Under the pieces are notes generated by a model. That model worked only from the letters and a program-made list of their open reading frames with translations. It searched no databases and was not told the DNA's origin. 64,000 nucleotides of DNA from Kribbella voronezhensis (GTDB lineage: Bacteria; Actinomycetota; Actinomycetes; Propionibacteriales; Kribbellaceae), in contig NZ_SOCE01000001.1 of NCBI RefSeq assembly GCF_004365175.1, positions 4,967,403 through 5,031,402 of the forward strand. The letters are read 5' to 3'. Made by a program: the position numbers and the translations under genes. This document shows positions 42,251-48,722 of this stretch, piece by piece (position 1 is the stretch's first letter; each line of letters starts with the position of its first letter).

Positions 42251-42945
42251 ACGCTTTACTGGTGGCGGATTCGTTCTTGATTGCCGCAGGCAAGGTTCGT
42301 GGTCTCGAGTTGCATCGGGAGCGGTTCACCGCTTCGTGTGCCGCGGCCGGCTTCGACGGCGCGGGTGAGTTCTGGGACGGGTCGCTGTCTCGTATCCCTA
42401 CCTTCGGCCGCTGGTTCCCGCGTTTCGAGCTCTCGTCGGACGGGCCGGCTCTGCAGGTACGCCCCGCACCCTCGACCGGCGGACGGATCCGGGTGGCGAT
42501 CCACACCGGCCCGGACCCTCGGACGACGCCGCTCGTCAAAGGCCCCGACCTGGAAGCGCTCGCCGCCCTGAAGCAGCAGGCCTTCGCCTCGTACTCCGCC
42601 GACGAACTCCTCTTGGTCGACACCGACGGCGTCGCCCTCGAAGCGGCGTACTCCGCTCTCGCGTGGTGGGAAGACGACACCCTCTGCTTCCCGCCTTCCG
42701 ACCGCCCGTTCCTCCCCTCTGTCACCGCTCGCCTCGTCCGCCAACTGGCTTCAACACAAGGCGTCCCCACCGCCGAACGCGCCCGCACCGCCGACGAACT
42801 CGCGTCGTACGAGACCTGGCTCCTCAACGCCCTCCACGGCATCCGCCCCATCCACGCCTGGAACCACGGCCCCATCGACCCCCTCCCCGCCTCCACCGCC
42901 ACCACCTGGCAATCCCACCTAGCAGCCTTGGCCCGCTCCCTCTAA
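42247..42945 (+). CDS. pabC: Aminotransferase class IV, probable aminodeoxychorismate lyase
   Basis: A 232-residue class IV PLP enzyme that would release p-aminobenzoate and pyruvate. N-terminal FLIAAGKVRGLELHRERFTA is typical. The PLP Lys is probably in TPLVKGPDLEALAALKQQA, followed by DELLLVDTDGVALEAAYSAL. GTG 42247 overlaps the pabB stop. Somewhat short and divergent, so PabC is assigned by context as much as by sequence. Codon use toward the 3' end becomes C-rich. Confidence 0.82.
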   Translation: MNALLVADSFLIAAGKVRGLELHRERFTASCAAAGFDGAGEFWDGSLSRIPTFGRWFPRFELSSDGPALQVRPAPSTGGRIRVAIHTGPDPRTTPLVKGPDLEALAALKQQAFASYSADELLLVDTDGVALEAAYSALAWWEDDTLCFPPSDRPFLPSVTARLVRQLASTQGVPTAERARTADELASYETWLLNALHGIRPIHAWNHGPIDPLPASTATTWQSHLAALARSL

Positions 42946-42966
42946 CCCCGCCCGTACGCCGGCAAA

Positions 42967-43036
42967 CACCCACGCGCCTCCTACGTCGTCGCTCCCGCCC
43001 GCCCGTGGTCGCCGCTCCTGCGTCGCGGCTCGGTGA
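42967..43036. repeat. Dispersed intergenic repeat, copy B
   Basis: Starts 21 bp after the pabC stop. It shares CTCCT(A/G)CGTCG(T/G)CGCTCCCG and GCTCCTGCGTCGCGGCTCG with copy A at 25363-25429. The rest of the 322-bp gap up to 43268 holds only the promoter region of the next gene. Confidence 0.7.
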
Positions 43037-43221
43037 GTGCATCCCACGCGTCTCCTGGTTGGTGAGCTCGCATCTCAACCGAGCTCGTCGGTCTGCAATA
43101 GTCGCTCGGTGCTCGAGATGAGCAGCACCCGCGCGACGCGTGCTCACCACGTGCACGGAGTCCCCTCGATCGCGCTCGTCCGCCGGCTACACATCACACT
43201 CTCGGGCTTGCGGAAAACTGA

Positions 43222-43245
43222 TATCACTATGCTACCGTCGTGATA
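43222..43245. promoter_or_regulatory. Promoter/inverted repeat before the SPFH-RHH operon
   Basis: TATCAC-N12-GTGATA (43222-43245) surrounds TATGCT (43228-43233), a fair -10, 22 bp before the SPFH start at 43268. The arms are short; it may be an operator, perhaps for the ribbon-helix-helix protein encoded downstream. Confidence 0.45.
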
Positions 43246-43267
43246 GACGACTTTGAAGGGGAGAGCG

Positions 43268-44182
43268 ATGAGTGCGGATGTTGATGTGATGGTGGAGATG
43301 CCCAAGCCGAAGGTGACCGAGCGGTCGGCGCGGGATTTGAATGGCTGGCCGTTGCTTGGCGTGGCCTTGCTGTTGATCGCCGCCGGGATCGCGTTGTTCA
43401 GCGTCGGGGTGAGCGGCGAGCACATCGCGCTCGTCGTCGTCGCCGTGCTGCTGTTCCTGGCCGGTCTCGTCGTCTCGGCGGGACTCACCCCGGTGTCGCC
43501 CGGACGTGCCCGGGTGCTGCAGATCCTCGGCCGGTACGCCGGCACGATCCGCACCGACGGTTTGCGCTGGGTCAACCCGATCTCGGTCCGCACGGAGATC
43601 TCCACCCGGATCCGCAACCACGAGACGGCCGTTGCCAAGGTCAACGATGCCGACGGCAACCCGATCGAGATCGCGGCCGTCGTCGTGTGGCAGGTGGAGG
43701 ACACGGCGCAGGCGCGGTTCGAGGTGGACGACTTCGTGGAGTTCGTGGCGATCCAGACCGAGACCGCCGTACGGCACATCGCGAACAGCTACCCGTACGA
43801 CGTCCACAACCTCGAGGGCGGTCTGTCCTTGCGGGACAGCACGGACGAGATCACCGGGACGCTCTCGGCGGAGATCGCTGCCCGGGTGCAGGCGGCCGGC
43901 GTGCACGTGATCGAATCACGCATCACCCACCTCGCCTACGCCCCTGAGATCGCCCAGGCGATGCTGCGTCGCCAGCAGGCCGGCGCCGTCGTCGCCGCTC
44001 GTCAGCAGATCGTCGAAGGCGCGGTCGGCATGGTCGAGATGGCACTGGAGAAGTTGTCCGAGCGGAACGTCGTCGAGCTCGACGAAGAGCGCAAGGCAAC
44101 CATGGTCAGCAACTTGATGGTGGTGCTCTGCGGCGACCGTGACGCCCAACCGGTGGTCAACACCGGCTCGCTCTACCAGTGA
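43268..44182 (+). CDS. SPFH-domain (slipin-like) membrane protein
   Basis: A 304-residue protein. Two hydrophobic stretches, WPLLGVALLLIAAGIALFSV and HIALVVVAVLLFLAGLVVSA, form an N-terminal hairpin. The SPFH domain follows: SPGRARVLQILGRYAGTIRT, ETAVAKVNDADGNPIEIAAV, VVWQVEDTAQARFEVDDFVE. A helical tail has QAMLRRQQAGAVVAARQQIV. ATG 43268 has GGGGAGAG upstream. Followed 8 bp later by an Arc-like gene, a pairing seen in other actinobacteria. Probably a membrane scaffold. Confidence 0.88.
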   Translation: MSADVDVMVEMPKPKVTERSARDLNGWPLLGVALLLIAAGIALFSVGVSGEHIALVVVAVLLFLAGLVVSAGLTPVSPGRARVLQILGRYAGTIRTDGLRWVNPISVRTEISTRIRNHETAVAKVNDADGNPIEIAAVVVWQVEDTAQARFEVDDFVEFVAIQTETAVRHIANSYPYDVHNLEGGLSLRDSTDEITGTLSAEIAARVQAAGVHVIESRITHLAYAPEIAQAMLRRQQAGAVVAARQQIVEGAVGMVEMALEKLSERNVVELDEERKATMVSNLMVVLCGDRDAQPVVNTGSLYQ

Positions 44183-44190
44183 GCTAGCCG

Positions 44191-44394
44191 GTGGCCACCG
44201 AACGCAAGCAGCTTCTGCTCCGCCTGGATCCGGTCGTCCACGACGCCTTGGCTCGCTGGGCCGCCGACGACCTGCGCAGTACCAACGCCCAAATCGAGTT
44301 CCTCCTCCGCCGAGCTCTCGCCGACGCCGGCCGCCTCCCGGCCGACGTCGGCAAGATGCGTCCCCAGGGCCGCCCCCGCAAGGACAAGACCTGA
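44191..44394 (+). CDS. Ribbon-helix-helix (Arc-like) protein
   Basis: A 67-residue protein with a beta strand KQLLLRLDPVVHDALARWA and the helix-turn DDLRSTNAQIEFLLRRALAD, the Arc/MetJ ribbon-helix-helix pattern, and a basic C-terminus. GTG 44191, 8 bp after the SPFH stop. It may bind DNA to regulate this operon, or act as an adaptor for the SPFH protein. It has no toxin partner nearby. Confidence 0.85.
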   Translation: MATERKQLLLRLDPVVHDALARWAADDLRSTNAQIEFLLRRALADAGRLPADVGKMRPQGRPRKDKT

Positions 44395-44416
44395 GCCTCG
44401 GTACTTCGGAGTTGGC

Positions 44417-44436
44417 GCACCTGGACGTCCAGGTGC
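44417..44436. promoter_or_regulatory. Perfect 20-bp palindrome
   Basis: GCACCTGGACGTCCAGGTGC is a perfect palindrome 22 bp past the RHH stop and 4 bp before the GntR operator. It could be an extra operator; it has no loop and no U-tract, so it is a poor terminator. Confidence 0.5.
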
Positions 44437-44439
44437 TAC

Positions 44440-44471
44440 GGTTCGTTGGTCAAGTAATGAACCTACGAACC
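44440..44471. promoter_or_regulatory. GntR/YtrA operator of the second ABC operon
   Basis: GGTTCGTTGGT-N10-AACCTACGAACC: 11-bp arms with one mismatch, ending 22 bp before the gntR GTG at 44494. Long spaced inverted repeats are typical of YtrA-type GntR sites. A probable -10 lies in the AT-rich centre. Confidence 0.72.
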
Positions 44472-44493
44472 ACAACGACTGGAGAGGAACGCG

Positions 44494-44865
44494 GTGTTCG
44501 ACGATCGCAGCCCGATCTATCTCCAGATCGCGGAGCAGATCAAGAACGACATCGTCACCGGCGCCCTCGGCGAGGACGAGCAGGTGATGTCGACGAACCA
44601 GTACGCCGCGTTCTACCGGATCAACCCCGCCACCGCGGCCAAGGGTTTCGCCCAGCTCGTCGACGAGGGCGTGTTGTACAAGAAGCGCGGGATCGGGATG
44701 TTCGTCAGCCCGAAGGCGCGCGAGCTGCTCCGGACCGGGCGGCGGGCTTCGTTCTTCGCGGAGGTGGTCGATCCGATGATCCGCGAGGCCGAGGCGATCG
44801 GCGTGCCGTTGAAGGACGTGGTCGAACACATTCACAACCGCGAGTCCGGAGGGGGCGCACGATGA
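44494..44865 (+). CDS. GntR-family regulator, YtrA subfamily
   Basis: A 123-residue short GntR. The winged helix covers residues about 4-75 (SPIYLQIAEQIKNDIVTGAL, YAAFYRINPATAAKGFAQLV, GVLYKKRGIGMFVSPKAREL), and a short helical tail follows. GGAGAGGAA precedes GTG 44494. First of a five-gene ABC cluster; its stop overlaps the ATPase start (ATGA). Regulates from the repeat at 44440-44471. Confidence 0.92.
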   Translation: MFDDRSPIYLQIAEQIKNDIVTGALGEDEQVMSTNQYAAFYRINPATAAKGFAQLVDEGVLYKKRGIGMFVSPKARELLRTGRRASFFAEVVDPMIREAEAIGVPLKDVVEHIHNRESGGGAR

Positions 44866-45764
44866 ACGGTCTGGGAGTGCGGACCGAGAAACTGACCGTC
44901 CGGTTCGGCGACGTACCGGCTGTCGACTCGCTGGATCTCCGGCTCGCTCCGGGCAAGATCCATGGTCTGCTGGGACGCAACGGATCGGGCAAGAGCACGC
45001 TGGCGGCGACGTTGGCCGGTTTCCGGGCCCCGTCGGACGGCCGGGTGCTGATCGAGAGCGACGAGTTCGACCAGGCCCGCGAGCCGTACGAGGATGCGAT
45101 CGTGACCAGCCGGGTCTGCCTGATCCGCGAATCCGGTGACCTGGTCGACAGCGCACCCGTGCGGCACGTTCTCGGTCTCGCGAGCAGTCTGCGGCCTTAC
45201 TGGGATGGCGATCTGGCCGGCGAGCTCCTCGACAAGTTCGAGGTGCCGGTCCGTCAGCGGGTGCAGAAGTTGTCCCGCGGCAAGAAGTCCGCGCTCGGCG
45301 TCGTCCTCGGGATCGCGAGCCGAGCCCCACTGACGATCTTCGACGAGAGCTACCTGGGCATGGACGTACCGTCCCGCAACCTCTTCTACGACGCGTTGCT
45401 GGCCGACTATGCCGAGTTCCCTCGCACGATCGTGCTGTCCACCCACCTGGTCAGCGAGGTCAGCTCGCTGCTGGAGGAGGTCGTCATCCTCGATCGCGGC
45501 CGGCTGGTCACCCAGGCGCCGGTCGATTCGCTGCGAGGCCGCGGTGCCTCGATCGTCGGCCCGGCCGCACTGGTCGACGAGCTGACTGCCGACCTGATCG
45601 TGCTGGCCGAGCAGCGGCTGGGCGGGACCAAATCCACCACGGTGCTCGGCGATCTGGACGACGCGCTGCTGGCGAAGGCGCGATCGGCGGGTCTCGAGGT
45701 CGGCCCGGTCGGTCTGCAGGAGCTGTTCGTCCATCTGACCGGAGCCAGGGAGGGCACGCGATGA
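44862..45764 (+). CDS. ABC transporter ATP-binding protein with altered signature motif
   Basis: A 300-residue ATPase-like protein. Walker A is intact (GRNGSGKST). The signature motif reads LSRGKKSALG instead of LSGGQ. The Walker B segment is LTIFDESYLGMD, with Glu after the Asp retained, and the H-loop STHLVSEVS is present. The altered C-loop suggests weak or asymmetric hydrolysis. ATG 44862 overlaps gntR by 4 bp, and its stop overlaps the membrane gene downstream. Confidence 0.9.
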   Translation: MNGLGVRTEKLTVRFGDVPAVDSLDLRLAPGKIHGLLGRNGSGKSTLAATLAGFRAPSDGRVLIESDEFDQAREPYEDAIVTSRVCLIRESGDLVDSAPVRHVLGLASSLRPYWDGDLAGELLDKFEVPVRQRVQKLSRGKKSALGVVLGIASRAPLTIFDESYLGMDVPSRNLFYDALLADYAEFPRTIVLSTHLVSEVSSLLEEVVILDRGRLVTQAPVDSLRGRGASIVGPAALVDELTADLIVLAEQRLGGTKSTTVLGDLDDALLAKARSAGLEVGPVGLQELFVHLTGAREGTR

Positions 45765-46531
45765 GCGCGACCGCGACAGACGTCCGTACTGCGGCTCTGC
45801 CAGGCACCGTCACGGCGAGCGGCCGCCTGCGCCGCGTGCTCCAGGCGATGGTGATCGGGCTCCGGCCGATGATCCTCGGGTACTGCCTGGTGATGGTCGT
45901 GACCTTCGCGATCGGCGGCCTGATCACTCAGTTCGCCGGCGGCATCGATCACAGCATGTGGGACTACGGCACCCAGTCCCCGAAGTACTTCTCATCCGCC
46001 ATCGGCATCACGCTCACCCCAGCACTGTTCACGCTGATGATCGCGTACGGCGTGACCCGGCGGATGTTCGCCGTTGCCAGCAGCATCATGCTGGTCGGGG
46101 CTGCGACGGCGATCGCGCTGCTCTGGGTGGTGGTCTACCAGGTGGAACGCGTCATCTACGACTCGGCCGGACTGACCCAGACGCTCACGAATCAGCACCT
46201 GTTCACGAGCACGTCGCAGGTCGGCCTGATCTTCCTCGAGTTCTTCCTGCTGATCGTGTCGCACGAGGTCGCCGGCTGGGTGATCGGCATCGGCTTCTAC
46301 CGGTTCGGTTTCTGGAAGGGGCTCGCGCTGCTGCCCCTGGGCCTGGTTCCGGCGGCCGCCGCCGAATTCCTCCTGGTCGCGCAATGGCTCGCCCAGGCAC
46401 TGGAGAACACCGGCTACCACCGCCCCCCGCTGGCCGTCGCAGTACCGGGAGTGCTCGCTGTGAGCGCCCTCGGTCTGTACTACGGCTACCGCCTGCTCCG
46501 CCCGATGGGCCTCAAACCCGCCAAGGGCTGA
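45761..46531 (+). CDS. Membrane component of the GntR-linked ABC system
   Basis: A 256-residue protein with about six helices, for example PMILGYCLVMVVTFAIGGLI, GITLTPALFTLMIAYGVTRR, VASSIMLVGAATAIALLWVV, VGLIFLEFFLLIVSHEVAGW and ALLPLGLVPAAAAEFLLVAQ. No strong ABC-2 motif, but position right after the ATPase (ATGA overlap) indicates the permease. The substrate is unknown. Confidence 0.8.
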   Translation: MSATATDVRTAALPGTVTASGRLRRVLQAMVIGLRPMILGYCLVMVVTFAIGGLITQFAGGIDHSMWDYGTQSPKYFSSAIGITLTPALFTLMIAYGVTRRMFAVASSIMLVGAATAIALLWVVVYQVERVIYDSAGLTQTLTNQHLFTSTSQVGLIFLEFFLLIVSHEVAGWVIGIGFYRFGFWKGLALLPLGLVPAAAAEFLLVAQWLAQALENTGYHRPPLAVAVPGVLAVSALGLYYGYRLLRPMGLKPAKG

Positions 46532-46580
46532 CCTCACCCGCTCAACCACCACGCCCTGCAGTCCCTAGGGAGGCTCCGCC

Positions 46581-47519
46581 ATGCCCGAAAACCAACCTGC
46601 CAACTTGGTTGTCGTCGACAACCTGCGCAAGACCTACGGCGCGACCGTGGCCGTCGAGGACGTCTCACTGACCGTCCGGGCCGGCGAGATCTTCGGCATC
46701 CTCGGCCCGAACGGCGCAGGCAAGACGACCACGGTCGAGTCGATCGCCGGCCTCCGGACGCCGGACGCCGGCACGATTCGGGTGCTCGGACTGGATCCGC
46801 AGCGGCACCGCGGCGAGATCACCTCGCTGGTCGGCGTACAACTGCAGGCGAGTGAGCTGCCGGACCGGATCAAGGCAGGCGAGGCGCTCGAGCTGTACGC
46901 GTCCTTCTACCCGTCGCCGGCCGACCCGGCCGACTTGCTGGAGCGGCTCGGCCTGACCAAGGTCCGCAACACCGCGTTCGCGAAGCTGTCCGGTGGCCAG
47001 CAGCAACGGTTGTCGATCGCGCTCGCGCTGATCGGCAACCCCAAGATCGCGATCCTCGACGAGCTCACCACCGGCCTCGATCCGCAGGCCCGCCGGGACA
47101 CCTGGGAGCTGGTCAAGCAGATCCGCGACGACGGCGTGACGATCATCCTGGTCACGCACTTCATGGCGGAGGCCGAATACCTCTGCGACCGCATCGCCAT
47201 CATCGACGGCGGTCGCGTGGTCGCGCTGGACACACCGGCCGGCCTCGTCGCCGGTGCCCGGTCGGAGCAGCGGATCAGCTTCCGCGTCGCCGGCGTACTC
47301 GAGGACGACACGATCCTCAGCTCGCTGCCCGCGGTGCACGACGTCCGCCACGAAGGCGACCGGATCGTTGTCACCGGCAACGATGACCTGCTCGTGAGCG
47401 TCGTCACCGAACTGGCCGGCCGCGGCCTCGCTCCGGTCGACCTGCACACCGAGCAGGCCAGCTTGGACGATGTATTCCTCGCCCTGGCCGGGCGTGACTT
47501 CGAAGGAGCGGACCGATGA
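46581..47519 (+). CDS. ABC transporter ATP-binding protein (DrrA-like)
   Basis: A 312-residue ATPase with intact motifs: Walker A GPNGAGKTT, signature LSGGQQQRLS, Walker B AILDELTTGLDP, H-loop VTHFMAEA, and a C-terminal domain with the GL-rich end typical of drug-export ATPases. AGGGAGG precedes ATG 46581, 49 bp after the previous gene, so it may also have its own promoter. Its stop overlaps the permease start (ATGA). Confidence 0.94.
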   Translation: MPENQPANLVVVDNLRKTYGATVAVEDVSLTVRAGEIFGILGPNGAGKTTTVESIAGLRTPDAGTIRVLGLDPQRHRGEITSLVGVQLQASELPDRIKAGEALELYASFYPSPADPADLLERLGLTKVRNTAFAKLSGGQQQRLSIALALIGNPKIAILDELTTGLDPQARRDTWELVKQIRDDGVTIILVTHFMAEAEYLCDRIAIIDGGRVVALDTPAGLVAGARSEQRISFRVAGVLEDDTILSSLPAVHDVRHEGDRIVVTGNDDLLVSVVTELAGRGLAPVDLHTEQASLDDVFLALAGRDFEGADR

Positions 47520-48244
47520 GCCAGACCCTGACCCTGACCCGGATCGAGAGCAAGCTGTTCGTCCGCGAGTGGGCCGGCCTCTTCTTCGTCTTCGTGCTGC
47601 CGGTCGGCCTGCTGACGATCTTCTCGTTGCTGGACACCGGTGGCGACAACTCCGACGGCGTACCGGCGAGTTTCCTGCCGACGATGGCGATCGGAATCGG
47701 AATCGGCATTCTCGGAATGGCAACCCTGCCGATGATCCTGGCCGGCTACCGGGAGAAGGGTGTACTGCGGCGGATGGCGACCACGCCGGTCCGGCCGGTC
47801 AAACTGCTGGTCGCCCAGCTTCTCCTGCACCTGGCGGCGGCCGTCGTGGTGATCACCCTCATCCTCGGACTCGGCCGGCTCGCCTTCGGGGCCGCGCTGC
47901 CCGCCTCGCCGCTCCCGTTCGCCGTTGCCGCGATCCTGTACTCCGTTGCCGAACTCTCCATCGGTCTGCTCATCGCCGGCCTCGTCTCGACCGCCAAGGG
48001 GGCCAGTGTCGTCGGCAACATCCTGTTCTTCCCGAGCATGTTCTTCGCGGGCGTCTGGACGCCGGGCGACCTGATGCCGCATGCCATCCGCTGGGTCCGC
48101 GACATCACTCCGATGGGAGCCGGCATGACGAGCATGCAGGACGCCTGGTCCGGCCACTGGCCAGGTCCCGCTCATCTGATCGCATTGGTTGCCGTGACCG
48201 CCGCCTGCATCACGCTGGCAGCCAAGTTCTTCCGCTGGGAATGA
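47516..48244 (+). CDS. ABC-2 type permease (DrrB-like)
   Basis: A 242-residue permease with six helices: LFFVFVLPVGLLTIFSLL, FLPTMAIGIGIGILGMATLP, LLLHLAAAVVVITLILGLGR, FAVAAILYSVAELSIGLLIA, ILFFPSMFFAGVWTP and LIALVAVTAACITLAAKFF. The ABC-2 motif YREKGVLRRMATTPVRPVKL links to the ATPase. It is the last gene of the cluster. Probably drug or lipid export. Confidence 0.92.
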   Translation: MSQTLTLTRIESKLFVREWAGLFFVFVLPVGLLTIFSLLDTGGDNSDGVPASFLPTMAIGIGIGILGMATLPMILAGYREKGVLRRMATTPVRPVKLLVAQLLLHLAAAVVVITLILGLGRLAFGAALPASPLPFAVAAILYSVAELSIGLLIAGLVSTAKGASVVGNILFFPSMFFAGVWTPGDLMPHAIRWVRDITPMGAGMTSMQDAWSGHWPGPAHLIALVAVTAACITLAAKFFRWE

Positions 48245-48306
48245 CCTGTACTCCGCGCTGCCGCGGAAGGTTGCTCACGGTCACCCGCTGTCGGTGTCAG
48301 CGCGGG

Positions 48307-48372
48307 TTATGCACAGGGGGTGTGTATAAGTCGGGTGATTTCTGTGGACGGTCGGGCACGCGCTGTGGACGA
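48307..48372. promoter_or_regulatory. Cluster of DnaA-box-like sites
   Basis: TTATGCACA (48307-48315, plus) and TGTGTATAA (48321-48329, i.e. TTATACACA on minus) both match TTATNCACA fully and face each other 5 bp apart. TGTGGACGG (48343) and TGTGGACGA (48364) differ from the actinobacterial box TGTGGACAA by two and one bases. No dnaA or dnaN is near, so this is not the usual chromosomal origin. Confidence 0.6.
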
Positions 48373-48502
48373 CACGCGCGGGGTCGCGAATTGCCGGAAA
48401 GTCTTGATCAGAAGGGCTTGTGCCGTTCCGATGCGAAAGGTAGAAATGTCGACACGCCGTTCTCTCGGGAGCGGCGGGTCGGACGGAAACCGAGGACCCT
48501 AG

Positions 48503-48520
48503 CGGTGGGGATCCCCACCG
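48503..48520. repeat. Perfect 18-bp palindrome CGGTGGGGATCCCCACCG
   Basis: Intergenic, between the permease (ends 48244) and the terminator at 48602. It could be an operator or a cruciform; no regulator adjoins. The remainder of 48373-48601 shows no ORF or recognised RNA. Confidence 0.5.
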
Positions 48521-48601
48521 AGGTAGACCGGTGACGGGGTCTGCCGGACCCGACGGACCCGTTCGGGAAGCTGGAGACGTCACCTTCCTTCAGCTCTGTG
48601 T

Positions 48602-48634
48602 AAGGCCCCTCCGACTCATACTCGGAGGGGCCTT
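48602..48634. terminator. Bidirectional terminator between the ABC cluster and the glycoside hydrolase
   Basis: Perfect 13-bp stem AAGGCCCCTCCGA / TCGGAGGGGCCTT with a 7-nt loop. On the plus strand the 3' side continues GCTTCTTCTC, a modest T-rich tail. It lies 89 bp past the minus-strand hydrolase stop and probably ends that transcript too. Confidence 0.8.
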
Positions 48635-48722
48635 GCTTCTTCTCCGAGTCCTCCTCCGAGCGCACGGCCGAGCGGCCGGCGTCCAGGAAGTCCTGTCCGC
48701 CGGCCGCCCGTGCCCCCAGGGT

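Noticed and set aside
44191..44394. Antitoxin of a toxin-antitoxin pair
   Set aside because: No toxin-like gene is adjacent; the partner is an SPFH protein, so only the RHH fold is claimed.
48307..48372. Chromosomal origin of replication
   Set aside because: Only two perfect boxes and two near matches, and no dnaA, dnaN, rpmH or parAB nearby; oriC in actinobacteria has many more boxes.
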